From Dissulfurirhabdus thermomarina (GTDB lineage Bacteria; Desulfobacterota; Dissulfuribacteria; Dissulfuribacterales; Dissulfurirhabdaceae), in NCBI RefSeq assembly GCF_012979235.1, contig NZ_JAATWC010000001.1:186001-250000 (forward strand): DNA of 64,000 bases, written 5' to 3'. Numbering within the stretch: position 1 is the stretch's first letter; every line of letters starts with the position of its first letter. This document shows, in pieces, positions 1 to 9,394 of this stretch. The notes beneath the pieces were generated by a model. It ran no database searches. It was not told the origin of the DNA and saw only the letters and a list, made by a program, of their open reading frames with translations. Position numbers and translations under genes: made by a program.

Positions 1-71
1 TCCTCAGCCTCGGCCGCGACGGGGCGCCCGGGGGCGAGGGGGAAGACGCCGACATCGTGAGCTGGGAATGA
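1..71 (+). CDS. gspG: GspG, type II secretion major pseudopilin (3' end only)
   Basis: Only the last 22 codons lie in the window. The frame beginning at position 3 reads LSLGRDGAPGGEGEDADIVS followed by W-E and TGA at 69-71. The pattern 'SLGxDG..GGEGE.ADI..W' is the conserved calcium-binding C-terminus of GspG, the major pseudopilin of the type II secretion pseudopilus. The stop overlaps the ATG of gspE (ATGA), which fits the head of a gsp operon. The N-terminal prepilin motif lies outside the window, so the assignment rests on this tail and on the neighbours. Confidence 0.85.
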   Translation, partial: LSLGRDGAPGGEGEDADIVSWE

Positions 72-1693
72 GGCCGTTTCTCGGCGCGTTCAAGAAGGCG
101 GCGGCCCCCCGGCCCCGGGCCGGGGCCGGGGCCCCGCCGCCTCCCGCCGGGCCGGGCCCGGGCGAGGCCGCGGCCGCCGATCTCTTTCCGCGGGTGACGG
201 CGGCCGACTTCCCCGAAAAGCCGCCCCTGGTCAACGGCCTGCCGCCGCGTCTCATGCGCCGGTGGCAGGTGGTGCCCCTCGAGGTGAGCGAGGCCGAGGT
301 CCGCGTGGCCATGGCCCGGCCCGGGGACCTCTACCTCCGGGAGATCCTGGCCGCCGTCTACGGGCGGCGGGTTCGCCCTCTCCGCGCCGAGCCCGACGAC
401 GTCCTGGCCGCGGTCTATCGCTGGTACGAGGCCGAGGTGGACCTCGAGGGGGGCGGGGCCGAGGACGAGGCCGCCACCGACGACGCGCTCTGGGACGACC
501 CGGAACAGCTCCGGGACCTGGCCACCGAGGCCCCGGTGATCCGCCTGGTGAATCACTTCATCGGCCAGGCCCTCGAGGCCGCGGCCTCGGACATCCACTT
601 CGAGCCCTACCGGGACCACATGAAGGTCCGGTTCCGGATCGACGGGGTCTTGAACGACGTGGAGACCGTGGCCAAGAAGCTCCAGCCCGCCATCACCTCG
701 CGCCTCAAGCTCATGGCCAAGATGAACATCGCGGAGATGCGCCTGCCGCAGGACGGGCGCATCAAGGTGCGCGAGGGCCGGCGGGAGGTGGACATCCGGG
801 TCTCCACGCTCCCGACCCTCTTCGGCGAGAGCATCGTGCTCCGGCTCCTCAACCGCGAGGAAGTGCGCTTGGACCTCGAGACCCTCGGGCTCCCGGGGGA
901 CGTCCGGGCTTCCTTCGAGCGGGCCATCCTCCGGCCCCACGGCCTGGTGCTGGTCACCGGCCCCACCGGCAGCGGCAAGACCACCACCCTCTACGCGGTG
1001 ATCCACCGGATCAACCAGCCGGAGAAGAAGATCGTCACCGTGGAGGACCCGGTGGAATACCAACTCGACGGCGTCAACCAGATCCAGGTCCGGCCCCGGA
1101 TCGGGCTCACCTTCGCCTCGGCGCTCCGGACCATCCTCCGCCAGGACCCGGACGTGATCCTCGTGGGGGAGATCCGCGACGCAGAGACCGCGGAGATCGC
1201 CGTCCAGTCGGCCCTCACCGGCCACCTCGTCTTCTCCACCCTGCACACCAACGACGCGGCCAGCGCCGTGACCCGCCTCCAGGAGATGGGAGTGGAGCCC
1301 TACCTCCTGTCGTCGTCCCTGCTCGGCGTCCTGGCCCAGCGGCTCGTCCGTCGCGTCTGCCCCCGGTGCGGGGCACGGGAGCCGCTGGCGCCGGAACTGC
1401 GCGCGGAGATGGCCGAGGCCGTGGGTGCCGCCGGGGCGGAGATCCCGGGGGAGGTCGTCCGGGGGCGCGGGTGCCCGGAGTGCGCCCAGACGGGTTACCG
1501 GGGGCGGATGGGCATCTTCGAGTGGCTCGAGGTGGGCGACGGCGTCCGCCGACTCATCCTCCAGGAGGCCGACAGCGGGCGGATCGCCGAGGCGGCCCGG
1601 GCCGAGGGGATGCGTTCCCTCCGCCAGGACGGCCTCCGCAAGGTCCTGGCCGGGGAGACCACCCCCGAAGAGGTGATGCGGGTCACCCAGTGA
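68..1693 (+). CDS. gspE: GspE, type II secretion ATPase
   Basis: Cytoplasmic hexameric ATPase that powers pseudopilus assembly. The 541 residues hold an N-terminal GspE/MshE domain (about 40-130), the Walker A motif GPTGSGKTTT near residue 298, an Asp box (VTVEDPVEY), Walker B (ILVGEIRDAETA) and a His box (STLHTNDA). A four-cysteine zinc motif, CPRC near 431 and CPEC near 470, is the mark of GspE against other PilB-type ATPases. Length is normal for the family. The ATG at 68 overlaps the gspG stop, so translation is probably coupled. It would work with GspF and GspL encoded just downstream. Confidence 0.96.
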   Translation: MRPFLGAFKKAAAPRPRAGAGAPPPPAGPGPGEAAAADLFPRVTAADFPEKPPLVNGLPPRLMRRWQVVPLEVSEAEVRVAMARPGDLYLREILAAVYGRRVRPLRAEPDDVLAAVYRWYEAEVDLEGGGAEDEAATDDALWDDPEQLRDLATEAPVIRLVNHFIGQALEAAASDIHFEPYRDHMKVRFRIDGVLNDVETVAKKLQPAITSRLKLMAKMNIAEMRLPQDGRIKVREGRREVDIRVSTLPTLFGESIVLRLLNREEVRLDLETLGLPGDVRASFERAILRPHGLVLVTGPTGSGKTTTLYAVIHRINQPEKKIVTVEDPVEYQLDGVNQIQVRPRIGLTFASALRTILRQDPDVILVGEIRDAETAEIAVQSALTGHLVFSTLHTNDAASAVTRLQEMGVEPYLLSSSLLGVLAQRLVRRVCPRCGAREPLAPELRAEMAEAVGAAGAEIPGEVVRGRGCPECAQTGYRGRMGIFEWLEVGDGVRRLILQEADSGRIAEAARAEGMRSLRQDGLRKVLAGETTPEEVMRVTQ

Positions 1694-1767
1694 CGAGGGG
1701 GGCCGCCGCCGAGGTGCCGCCATGAAGCACACGCCATCCCTCCGCGGGCGGGAGTGAGCGTTCCGCC

Positions 1768-2973
1768 GTGCCGACCTTCTCCTACGAGGCCATCGACGGG
1801 CAGGGCCGCCGCGTCCAGGGGACCGCCGTGGCCGCCGATCGGGGCGCCGCGGCGGCGGAACTGGCGGAGCGGGGCCTCCAGCCCATCCGGCTCCGGCGCC
1901 TGCCCGCCGTCCTCGGGGTCCGGCGCCCGGCCCGGCCCGCTCTCTCCGCCGAGGAACTCTTCCGCATGACCAAGGAGCTGGCGGATCTCCTCGCGGCCGG
2001 CGTTCCCCTGGAGCGGGCCCTGGGCATCCTGGCCGAGGCCGCCGAGCGGCCGGCCACGGCGAACCTCCTGCGGGACGTCCGGGAGCGGGTCCAGGCCGGG
2101 CGGGGGTTCTCCGAGGCCTTGGCCGCGCACCCCGAGACCTTCTCCCCTCTCTACGTGAGCATGGTCCGGGTGGGCGAGACGGGCGGGGTGCTCCCTGAGG
2201 TGCTTTCCCGCCTGCACGGATTCCTGGCCCGGTCCCGGCAGGTGCGCCAGTTCGTCCTGGTCTCCTCCATCTACCCCGCCATCCTGCTCGCCGTGGGCCT
2301 GATCTCCGTGGTCGTCCTCGTGGTGGTGATCGTGCCCCGCTTCGCAGATATCTTCAGCGACCTCGGCCAGCCCGTGCCGACCGCCACGGCCGTGGTCTTC
2401 GGGGTGAGCCGCTTCCTTCGGGCCTGGGGCTGGCTGATCGTCCTGGGCGCGGCGGCGGCCGGCGCCGGGGCGTGGGCCTGGTTCCGGACGCCGGAGGGGC
2501 GGGCCTGGGCCGGCCGGGCGGTGCTCCGGGTTCCGGTGGCCGCGGGGGTGGTCCAGCGGATCGAGTTCGGCCGGTTCGCCCGGACCCTGGGGACGCTCCT
2601 CGACAGCGGCGTCCCCATCCTGAAGGGTATCTCCCTGGCCGGCGAGGTCCTCGCCAACCCCGTCTTCCGAGAGGCGGCGGCCGCCCTCTACAAGGGGGTC
2701 CGCCAGGGCAAGAGCCCGAGCCAGGTGATGCGGGCCACCGGGGTCTTTCCCCCTGTCATGGTGCACCTTGCGGCCATCGGGGAAGAGACGGGGGAACTCG
2801 GGGCCATGCTCCTCAGGATCGCCGACGACATGGACGAGAAGGCCCAGCAGGAGATCCGTGTGACCATGGCCGTGGCCGGGCCGGCGGCCATCGTCCTCAT
2901 CGGCCTCCTGGTGGGCGCGGTGGTGGTGGCCATGCTGCTGGCCGTCTTCGGGATCAACGATGTGGCCTTCTGA
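1768..2973 (+). CDS. gspF: GspF, type II secretion inner-membrane platform protein
   Basis: Polytopic inner-membrane platform protein of the type II secretion machine (401 aa, normal length). It starts with GTG at 1768 and the typical opening PTFSYEAIDGQGRRV. Two T2SSF repeats are visible (about 68-190 and 270-390), with the conserved LL.AGVPL and LLDSGVPILKG segments and hydrophobic stretches near 165-190, 215-240 and 370-395. It lies 74 nt after gspE, the largest gap in the operon, and overlaps gspH by 14 nt. Confidence 0.95.
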   Translation: MPTFSYEAIDGQGRRVQGTAVAADRGAAAAELAERGLQPIRLRRLPAVLGVRRPARPALSAEELFRMTKELADLLAAGVPLERALGILAEAAERPATANLLRDVRERVQAGRGFSEALAAHPETFSPLYVSMVRVGETGGVLPEVLSRLHGFLARSRQVRQFVLVSSIYPAILLAVGLISVVVLVVVIVPRFADIFSDLGQPVPTATAVVFGVSRFLRAWGWLIVLGAAAAGAGAWAWFRTPEGRAWAGRAVLRVPVAAGVVQRIEFGRFARTLGTLLDSGVPILKGISLAGEVLANPVFREAAAALYKGVRQGKSPSQVMRATGVFPPVMVHLAAIGEETGELGAMLLRIADDMDEKAQQEIRVTMAVAGPAAIVLIGLLVGAVVVAMLLAVFGINDVAF

Positions 2974-3412
2974 CCGCTCCGGGGGCTTCACCCTCCTGGA
3001 GATCCTCCTGGTGATGGTGCTGATAGGGGTCTCCGCCGGGCTGGTCTTCGTCGCCGTGGGTGGGGGCGCCTTCCAGTCGGAGCGCCGGCGCCTCCTCGAG
3101 GACTTCACCGGCGCCCTCCGGGATGCCCGCACCCGGGGCCTCCTCTCGGGCCGGCCGGTCTTCTTCGTCATCGACGGAGAGGGCCGGACCTACGGGGCCG
3201 GCCGCCGCCGGCCCTTCCCGGCCGAGGTCCAGGTGGAGGGAGATGGCGTGGTGGAGGCCGGAGGCGGGGTCTACGGGATCCTCTTCTACCCGGACGGGAG
3301 CAGCAGCGGGGGGCGGCTGGATCTCCGCTGGGCCGGGGGGAAGGTGGACCGGGTGGCGGTGGACCCGCTCCTGGGGCTCGTCACCCTCCGGGCGGCGGAG
3401 GAGGGGCCGTGA
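2960..3412 (+). CDS. gspH: GspH-like minor pseudopilin
   Basis: A 150-residue type IV-pilin-like protein. A short leader ends in glycine before F-T-L-L-E (prepilin peptidase site SGG/FTLLE), then a hydrophobic N-terminal helix (ILLVMVLIGVSAGLVFVAVGG). It is the first of three pseudopilins after gspF, the usual place of gspH. The beta-rich C-terminal half matches that role but is not diagnostic on its own. The ATG lies inside gspF and the stop overlaps the GTG of gspI, so the genes are tightly packed. Confidence 0.85.
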   Translation: MWPSDRSGGFTLLEILLVMVLIGVSAGLVFVAVGGGAFQSERRRLLEDFTGALRDARTRGLLSGRPVFFVIDGEGRTYGAGRRRPFPAEVQVEGDGVVEAGGGVYGILFYPDGSSSGGRLDLRWAGGKVDRVAVDPLLGLVTLRAAEEGP

Positions 3413-3843
3413 GCGGTCGTCCCGCACCGGCCGGGGCGGGGTTCACCCTGCTCGAGGTCCTGGTGGCCACGGCGGTCACGGGGATCGCCCTGGGTGTGCT
3501 CCTCTCCGGATTCGCCATGGGGCACCGGCAGGCGCTTCGCGGGGACCGGGCCCGGGTGGCGGCGGAGCTGGCCGAGGGCCTCTTCCAGGCCGCCCTGGAG
3601 GGGGCGGAGGGGCTCGATGCGGGCCCCGCCGAGGTGCCCGGGTGGCCCGGCTGGCGCTACGGCCTCGATCGGCGGGCGGCGGAGGTGGCGGTCCGGCCGG
3701 CGGGGGCGGAAGGGGCAGCGGCCCCGGAGGAGGCCACGGAGGTGGCGGGCCTCGAGCGACTCACCCTCACCTTGTATCCCCCCGGCGGGGCGCCGCCCTT
3801 CGTCCTGGAGGCCCTGGCGCCGGCCCCGGAGGCGTCGCCGTGA
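3409..3843 (+). CDS. gspI: GspI-like minor pseudopilin
   Basis: A 144-residue pseudopilin starting with GTG at 3409, which overlaps the gspH stop as GTGA. The prepilin site is GAG/FTLLEVLVA and is followed by a hydrophobic helix (about 12-32). Its size and its position between GspH- and GspJ-type proteins suggest GspI, a minor subunit of the pseudopilus tip complex with GspJ and GspK. Minor pseudopilins diverge fast, so the exact letter rests partly on gene order. Confidence 0.8.
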   Translation: MSGRPAPAGAGFTLLEVLVATAVTGIALGVLLSGFAMGHRQALRGDRARVAAELAEGLFQAALEGAEGLDAGPAEVPGWPGWRYGLDRRAAEVAVRPAGAEGAAAPEEATEVAGLERLTLTLYPPGGAPPFVLEALAPAPEASP

Positions 3844-4520
3844 GCGGGGGCCCCCGGCCCGCCGGGGCGGGGTTCACCCTGCTCGAGGTGGTGATCGCCG
3901 TGACGCTCCTGGCCCTCCTCGTCTCGGTGCTCGCCATGGCCGTCCGGACGGGGGTCTCGGCCTGGTCCCGGGTCCGGGCGGGCGGCGAGGCGGCCCGGGC
4001 CCGCCAGGCGGTGGAGAACCTCTTCGGGCGTCAGCTCCGGGGGGCGGTCCGCCCCGGGGTGCCGGCGCTGGCCGCCTTCCGGGATTTCCGCGGGCGCGGG
4101 GACGAATGCGCCTTCGTGACCACGGCCGTCCCGGCCGGGCCCGGGGGTGGGGGGCTCGCCAGGGCCGTCTACCGCTACGTGCCGGAACGCAAGGTCCTGG
4201 TGGTGGGGCTGCACCCGGTGACCCGTGCCGAGGACCTCCAGGCGGAGCTCCCGGCGGACGCCGACGCCGCCGATCCCGCAGACCTGGCCCGCGAGGGGTG
4301 GATCGTGGGGCGGGTCGCCGGGGTGGCGGGGTTCCGGTTCCGGTACCTCGAGCCGGGGGGCGGCTCGCGGTTCGACCCCTGGGCCTGGTCCCGGGATTGG
4401 GACCGGCGCCGCCGGCTCCCCGCCGCCGTGGGCCTGGGCTGGGGAGAGGCGGCATCCGACGACCCGGGCGCGTGGACCATCCTTTGGCCCATCGTCCCGG
4501 CGGCGGGGGATACCCCATGA
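3840..4520 (+). CDS. gspJ: GspJ-like minor pseudopilin
   Basis: Pseudopilin of 226 residues. The chosen start is GTG at 3840, overlapping the gspI stop (GTGA). It gives the peptide MSGGPRPAGAGFTLLEVVIA, with the prepilin cleavage site G/FTLLE and a hydrophobic helix after it. The frame stays open far upstream, but that part is a shadow of gspH and gspI. The longer, beta-rich C-terminal domain and the place just before gspK fit GspJ. Its stop overlaps the ATG of gspK (ATGA). Confidence 0.82.
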   Translation: MSGGPRPAGAGFTLLEVVIAVTLLALLVSVLAMAVRTGVSAWSRVRAGGEAARARQAVENLFGRQLRGAVRPGVPALAAFRDFRGRGDECAFVTTAVPAGPGGGGLARAVYRYVPERKVLVVGLHPVTRAEDLQAELPADADAADPADLAREGWIVGRVAGVAGFRFRYLEPGGGSRFDPWAWSRDWDRRRRLPAAVGLGWGEAASDDPGAWTILWPIVPAAGDTP

Positions 4521-5344
4521 GGCGGGACGGCGGGACGGCGCTGATCCTGGTCCTCTGGGTGTTGGCCCTTCTCACCACCCTGGGCGGCCTCTTCGCCCTG
4601 GAGACCCGGATCCGGCGGAACCTCGGCCAGGCGGCCTGGGATGGGCTCCGGGCCCGGGCGGCGGCCCATTCCATCCTGAATCTGGTGCTCGCCGCGCGGC
4701 GCGCGGGCGGCGAGGCGGCGATGCCCGCCGACGGGCTCCCCCGCGCGGTGGTCCTCGGGGGCCGGGAGGTGACATTCACCCTCGAGGACGAGCGGGGCAA
4801 GGTGGACCTCAACCAAGCCCCGGAGGCCCTCATCCGGGCCGTTGTGGAAGGGCTCTTCGGCATGGAGGGGCGCGAGCGGGCGGCGGCGGTCGCCGACGGG
4901 ATCCTCGACTGGCGCGACGCGGACGATCTCCCGCGCCTCGACGGGGCCGAGGCGCCGAACTACGAGGCGCGGGTGCCGCCCATCCGGCCGGCGGACGGCC
5001 CCTTCCATCTCGTGGAGGAGTTGCTCCTGGTCCACGGCGTGACGCGGACCGCCTTCGAGGGGACGTCGCTTGCGGGGCGTGCCGGAGAGGCGCCACCCGC
5101 CATTGGGTTGCGCCGGGTCTTTACCGTATATAATGGCACGGACCGGGTGGATACGCGGTTCGCGCCGGCGCCGCTCCGGGAGCTGGTGCCCGGGACCATG
5201 GCGGGGGAGATCACCGGGGCCGGGGTACTCCGGCTCCAGGTGGCGTGGGGCGGCCGCCGGGTCGAGATCTACTTCCGGCCGAGGGCCGGGGGCGGTGCGG
5301 AGACCCTCCAGTGGACGGAGGGTGGCTGGCCGGGAGGCGGATGA
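4517..5344 (+). CDS. gspK: GspK, pseudopilus tip protein
   Basis: A 275-residue GspK (PulK) pseudopilin. The ATG at 4517 overlaps the gspJ stop. The N-terminus MRRDGGTALILVLWVLALL is typical: GspK proteins have the 'G.ALI.VLWvLall' helix and lack the usual Glu5. Family signatures are KVDLNQA, ILDWRDADD and a helix-hairpin-helix-like HLVEELLLVHGV segment. It caps the pseudopilus with GspI and GspJ. It is somewhat shorter than the E. coli-type proteins (about 320 aa). Confidence 0.9.
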   Translation: MRRDGGTALILVLWVLALLTTLGGLFALETRIRRNLGQAAWDGLRARAAAHSILNLVLAARRAGGEAAMPADGLPRAVVLGGREVTFTLEDERGKVDLNQAPEALIRAVVEGLFGMEGRERAAAVADGILDWRDADDLPRLDGAEAPNYEARVPPIRPADGPFHLVEELLLVHGVTRTAFEGTSLAGRAGEAPPAIGLRRVFTVYNGTDRVDTRFAPAPLRELVPGTMAGEITGAGVLRLQVAWGGRRVEIYFRPRAGGGAETLQWTEGGWPGGG

Positions 5345-5347
5345 GGC

Positions 5348-6715
5348 ATGAGAGGCGAGCGCGAGATCCTCGGCATCCACCTGGGGCGAGAGCTCGAGGT
5401 CGTGCGGCTCCGGGGGCGGGGCCGGAGCTGGCGGCCGGCCCTGGGGCCGGCCGCCCGGCCGGAGGACGGCCGGCCCGCCCTGGAGCAGCTCCGGCGGCTG
5501 CTCGAGGGCCTGGCGCCGGCCCGGCGCCGCCGGATCGTCGTGACGCTGCCCCGGCCCGCCCTCTTCCTCCGGGAGATCCGGTTCCCGGACCTCGAGCCCG
5601 GCGAGGCCCTCTCGGCCGTGCGGCTGGGGATCGGGCTCCATGCCCACCTCGAGCCGGAGGCCCTGGTGCACGACGAGGTGGTGCTGCCCGGGGAGGGGGC
5701 GACGCGGGTGCTTCTGGCCTACGCCCCCCGCCACCTGGTGGACCCGGTCCTCCGGGTCCTCGGGCAGACCGGGCACGCCCGCTCCCTCCACGCCCTCGCC
5801 CCGGCGACCCTCGGGGTGGATGCCGTGCTCCGGCGGGCCGAAGGGGTTGCCTTCCCGTGCCTGGGGCTCCACCGGGAGGGCGCGGCCTGGATCCTCTCGC
5901 TTCACGGGCGCGAGGGGTGGGAGGGCTCCCACCCCCTAGACGTGCCGGAGGGGGCCTCGCCCTGGCCGGGGCTCGCGGAGGTCCGGCCCTTGTTGCCGAC
6001 GGCCTTCCAGGCCGCCACGGTTCCGGTCTTTCTCGGCCCCGGGGCGGGCGAGGTCTCGGGCGAGGCCCCGCCCGGGGCGCGCCACGTGCCGTCGGTCGCC
6101 TGGACGGCCCTCGGCGGGGAAGGGGCCTCCCCGTCCTGGGCCCTCGGGGCGGCGGCCCTGGCCCGCGATCCCTTCCCGGCGATCTCCCTCCACGGCGGGC
6201 CGCGCCGGCCGCCCCTGCGCCTCCGGCTCCGGCTTCGCCCCCGGCAGGCGGCCGCGGTGGGCGGCGCCCTGGCGCTGGGCCTGGCCACCCTCGGCCTCGG
6301 CCTCCAGGTGGAACGCCTGGCCGCCCGGGTGGCGGCCAAGGAGGCCGAGGTGGCCGCCGCGGAGGCCCGGATCGCCCCGCTGCGGAAGACGCACCAGGAG
6401 GCGGAGTCGCTCCGGGCCACCGCCGAGGCGCTGGCCGCCTTCCGCGCCGGCGGGATCCCCGCCCTGGAGACGCTGAAGGTGCTCGCCGAGGCCACGCCCC
6501 CGGAGACCTGGATCAAGAGCCTCCACATGAAGGAGGACCGGATCCGGTTGACCGCGGAGGGCGGCTCCGCGGTGGACGTCATGGGATTGTGGCGGGCGGC
6601 GGGCCGCTTCTCCGAGGTCCGGCTCGTCTCCCCGGTGACGAAGGATCGGCGGCAGCGGGAGCGGTTCTCGGTGGAACTGGTCCTGGCGGCCCCGGGGGGG
6701 CGGGATGGCGGCTGA
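5348..6715 (+). CDS. gspL: GspL-like type II secretion protein (PilM/PilN-type fold)
   Basis: A 455-residue bitopic protein. The N-terminal part (about 1-290) looks like the actin-like PilM/GspL cytoplasmic domain (ILGIHLGRE..VVRLRGRG). One transmembrane segment follows near 298-318, then a coiled coil (VAAKEAEVAAAEARIAPLRK) and a ferredoxin-like PilN/GspL periplasmic domain. In type II systems GspL holds GspE at the membrane and pairs with GspM, which is encoded next. Sequence conservation is low in this family, so the call rests on domain order and position. Confidence 0.78.
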   Translation: MRGEREILGIHLGRELEVVRLRGRGRSWRPALGPAARPEDGRPALEQLRRLLEGLAPARRRRIVVTLPRPALFLREIRFPDLEPGEALSAVRLGIGLHAHLEPEALVHDEVVLPGEGATRVLLAYAPRHLVDPVLRVLGQTGHARSLHALAPATLGVDAVLRRAEGVAFPCLGLHREGAAWILSLHGREGWEGSHPLDVPEGASPWPGLAEVRPLLPTAFQAATVPVFLGPGAGEVSGEAPPGARHVPSVAWTALGGEGASPSWALGAAALARDPFPAISLHGGPRRPPLRLRLRLRPRQAAAVGGALALGLATLGLGLQVERLAARVAAKEAEVAAAEARIAPLRKTHQEAESLRATAEALAAFRAGGIPALETLKVLAEATPPETWIKSLHMKEDRIRLTAEGGSAVDVMGLWRAAGRFSEVRLVSPVTKDRRQRERFSVELVLAAPGGRDGG

Positions 6716-7259
6716 GGCGACGCGTTCGGCCGGCTCCAGCCGGGTGATCCGGTACGGGGCCGTGGTGATCGGGCTGATCCTGTGGTATGCCCTGGTCTGG
6801 GATCCGCTGTGGGGAAAGATGGGCGAGCTGGAGACGGCCGACCTGGCGGCCGAGACGAAGATCGCCCGGCTCCAGCGGGAAGAGCGGCTCTACCGCAAGG
6901 ACGCCGCCCGGGTGGAGGTGCTCCGGCGGCGGGTGGAGGGCCTTCGGCGGGGGGCGGTGGCCGGGGGCGATCCCCAGGTGGTGGCCTCCAATTTGCAAAA
7001 CCTCCTCCTCAAGATGGCCTCCGAGATGGGGCTCGAGGTGGTGACCTACCGGACGGGTCCCGTCCGGAAGTGGCGGGACGAGCGCCTGGCGGTGACCACC
7101 TTCACCTTCAAGACCCAGACCTACGGCCTGGTCCGGTTCTTGAAGCGGCTCGAGGACGACGGCCGCCTGGTGCGGCTCGAGACCTTGAACGTTGCGAAGG
7201 TCCAGGGGCGCAGCCCCCACCTCCGGGTGACCCTGGAAGTGGCGGCCCTGTGCCTGTAG
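6705..7259 (+). CDS. gspM: GspM/PilO-like type II secretion protein
   Basis: A 184-residue single-pass inner-membrane protein. It has a transmembrane helix at about 17-33 (GAVVIGLILWYALVWDPLW), then a coiled coil rich in Leu, Glu and Arg (about 38-75), then a small alpha/beta domain. This is the architecture of GspM/PilO, the partner of GspL. The start overlaps gspL by 11 nt. No catalytic motifs are expected. The name comes from architecture and neighbours. Confidence 0.75.
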   Translation: MAAEATRSAGSSRVIRYGAVVIGLILWYALVWDPLWGKMGELETADLAAETKIARLQREERLYRKDAARVEVLRRRVEGLRRGAVAGGDPQVVASNLQNLLLKMASEMGLEVVTYRTGPVRKWRDERLAVTTFTFKTQTYGLVRFLKRLEDDGRLVRLETLNVAKVQGRSPHLRVTLEVAALCL

Positions 7260-7312
7260 GCCCGCGGGACCGGACGGGACGACTGGGCGCGAAACGAGAC
7301 GAGGGGACGGCG

Positions 7313-9394
7313 ATGACGAGACTCGGAAAGATCCTCGCGGCCGCGGGCCTTCTTCTGGCCCTCGCGGCCCCGGCCGCTGCACCGGCGGCGGAGGGCGCCC
7401 GCCCCGCCACCGGAGCGGCGGCCGCCGCGCCGGAGCCCGAGCGGCCCGCCTCGCCCTTCGAGGGGGCCGCGCCCGGGGAGCGGCGCCCGGTGGACATCGC
7501 CCTCGACAACATGGACCTGGCCCCGGTCCTCGACCACCTCCTCGGCGGCGTCCTCGGCCTCAACTATGTGGTGGACCCCGCCATCAAGGGGACGCTGTCG
7601 GTCTCGATAAAGGGGGATTTCACCCGTTCCGAACTCCTGGACGTCCTGGACTCCATCCTCCAGATGCACGGGCTCGCCTTGGCGCCGGGGGCAAAGGGCC
7701 TCTACAAGGTGGTCCGCAAGGCGGACGCCGCCCGGGCCGGGTCCGCGGTGGCCCTGGGCGCGGCGGGCGCCCGACCGGGGAACGTGATCCGGGTCTTCCG
7801 GCTCCGCTATCTCTCGGCGGGCCAGGCGGCGGCCAACCTCAAGAACTTCGTCTCCGCCGGGGCCGTCGTCGCCGCCGTTCCGTCGGTGAACGCCCTCATC
7901 GTGGCCGACACCCGGGAAAACGCCGGAAAGGTCGCCCAGATCCTCGAACTCATGGACGAGGACCTCTTCCAGGGCGTCTACTGGCGACTCTTCATCCCCG
8001 AGCATGCCGACGTGGAGGATCTCGCCCACGACCTCGAGCAGATCTTCAAGGCCAACGGCGTGGTCCTTCGGCCCGGGGTGGACCAGGCCGGGGTCCAGGT
8101 GCTGCCCATGAAGAGCATCAACGCCATCCTCGTGCTCACGAGGTGGCAGAGCGTCCTCGGGGCCGTGGGCCGCTGGATCCGGGAGCTCGACCAGGGGCAG
8201 GGCGCCAAGGGGACCCGGGTCTACGTCTACTTCGTCCAGAACGGGAAGGCCAAGGAGATCGGCGACCTCCTGAAGCAGCTCTACGGCACGGAGGAGGCCT
8301 CCCGGGAGCCGCGGAAGAAGACCCTGGTCAAGGGGACGAAGGCCGGGCAGCCGAAGCCGGAGGCCCCCGGGACCACCGGGGAGCTCTCCGGCGACGTGGA
8401 CATCATCCCCGACGAGGTGAACAACGCCCTCCTCATTCGCGCCCGCCCCCGCGACTACGCCCTCCTCGAGGACGTCCTCCGGAAGATCGACGTCCTGCCG
8501 CGCCAGGTGCTCATCGATGTCCTCATCGTGGACGTCTCCCTCAGCGACGACATCGAGTACGGGGTGGAGTGGTTCATCAAGGACAAGGGCATCCGGATCG
8601 ACGGCACCCGGTACCCGGCCAACATCGCCCTCACCACCGGCAACCCCACCAACGTGAACCTCGCCCGGAACACCGCCCTGGGGACGGGGGTCTCCGGGTT
8701 CGCCTACAGCCTCTACGACTCGGTGGGGGGGCTGAGGGCCCTCCTGACCCTACTGGCCGAGAAGACCGACGTGAACATCCTCTCCGCGCCGAACATCCTC
8801 GCCGTGGACAACCAGGAATCCTCCATCGAGGTGGGGGACGAGGTGCCGGTGCTCACCTCCACCACCACCACCGACGGCGGCACCGTGACCCAGTCCGTCC
8901 AGTACCGGAACGCCGGGATCATCCTCAAGGTGAAGCCCTCCATCAACGAGAACGGCCTGGTCCGCATGGAGGTGACCCAGGAGGTGAGCTCCGTCACGGA
9001 CGTCACCACGGGCGGCATCAACTCGCCCCAGTTCCGCACTCGCAAGGCCAGCACCTACCTCGTCGCCCACGACGGCCAGCCCATCGTCATCGGCGGCCTC
9101 ATGCAGACCCAGAAGACCCGGACCACCGTGGGCATCCCCATCCTGAAGGACATCCCCTTGCTGGGCTACCTCTTCGGGCGAAAGGGCTACGTCACCGAGA
9201 AGACGGAGCTCCTCATCGCCATCACGCCCCACGTGATCCGCAGCCGCGAGGAGGCCGACAGTCTCACGCGGGAGTTCGCCCGCCGCGTCCGGTCCTTGAA
9301 ACGGCTCCTTCAGCGGAAGGACGGCCGGCCGTCCCTGCTGCCCCTGGACGACGCGCCCCGGCCGGGTAAGGGCGAGGGCGGGGAACGGAAGTGA
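7313..9394 (+). CDS. gspD: GspD, type II secretion outer-membrane secretin
   Basis: Outer-membrane secretin pore of the type II system, 693 residues. The ATG at 7313 opens a Sec signal peptide (about 1-26, ending APAAAPAAEG). Then come the N0 domain (about 60-130), N1-N3 domains with SxxNALIV / NNALLIRARPRDY motifs, and the secretin core with VGDEVPVLTS, QYRNAGIILKVKP and the C-terminal VPILKDIPLLGYLFG..KTELLIAITPHVI. It lies 53 nt downstream of gspM. The stop overlaps the GTG of the next gene. No outer-membrane pilotin gene is seen nearby. Confidence 0.96.
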   Translation: MTRLGKILAAAGLLLALAAPAAAPAAEGARPATGAAAAAPEPERPASPFEGAAPGERRPVDIALDNMDLAPVLDHLLGGVLGLNYVVDPAIKGTLSVSIKGDFTRSELLDVLDSILQMHGLALAPGAKGLYKVVRKADAARAGSAVALGAAGARPGNVIRVFRLRYLSAGQAAANLKNFVSAGAVVAAVPSVNALIVADTRENAGKVAQILELMDEDLFQGVYWRLFIPEHADVEDLAHDLEQIFKANGVVLRPGVDQAGVQVLPMKSINAILVLTRWQSVLGAVGRWIRELDQGQGAKGTRVYVYFVQNGKAKEIGDLLKQLYGTEEASREPRKKTLVKGTKAGQPKPEAPGTTGELSGDVDIIPDEVNNALLIRARPRDYALLEDVLRKIDVLPRQVLIDVLIVDVSLSDDIEYGVEWFIKDKGIRIDGTRYPANIALTTGNPTNVNLARNTALGTGVSGFAYSLYDSVGGLRALLTLLAEKTDVNILSAPNILAVDNQESSIEVGDEVPVLTSTTTTDGGTVTQSVQYRNAGIILKVKPSINENGLVRMEVTQEVSSVTDVTTGGINSPQFRTRKASTYLVAHDGQPIVIGGLMQTQKTRTTVGIPILKDIPLLGYLFGRKGYVTEKTELLIAITPHVIRSREEADSLTREFARRVRSLKRLLQRKDGRPSLLPLDDAPRPGKGEGGERK

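Noticed and set aside
1722-1757. 11-codon frame between gspE and gspF
   Set aside because: No ribosome binding site, no known counterpart; likely chance.
4175-5932. 585-residue minus-strand frame across gspJ-gspL
   Set aside because: Antisense shadow; the plus-strand pseudopilin genes have clear motifs and coupled starts.
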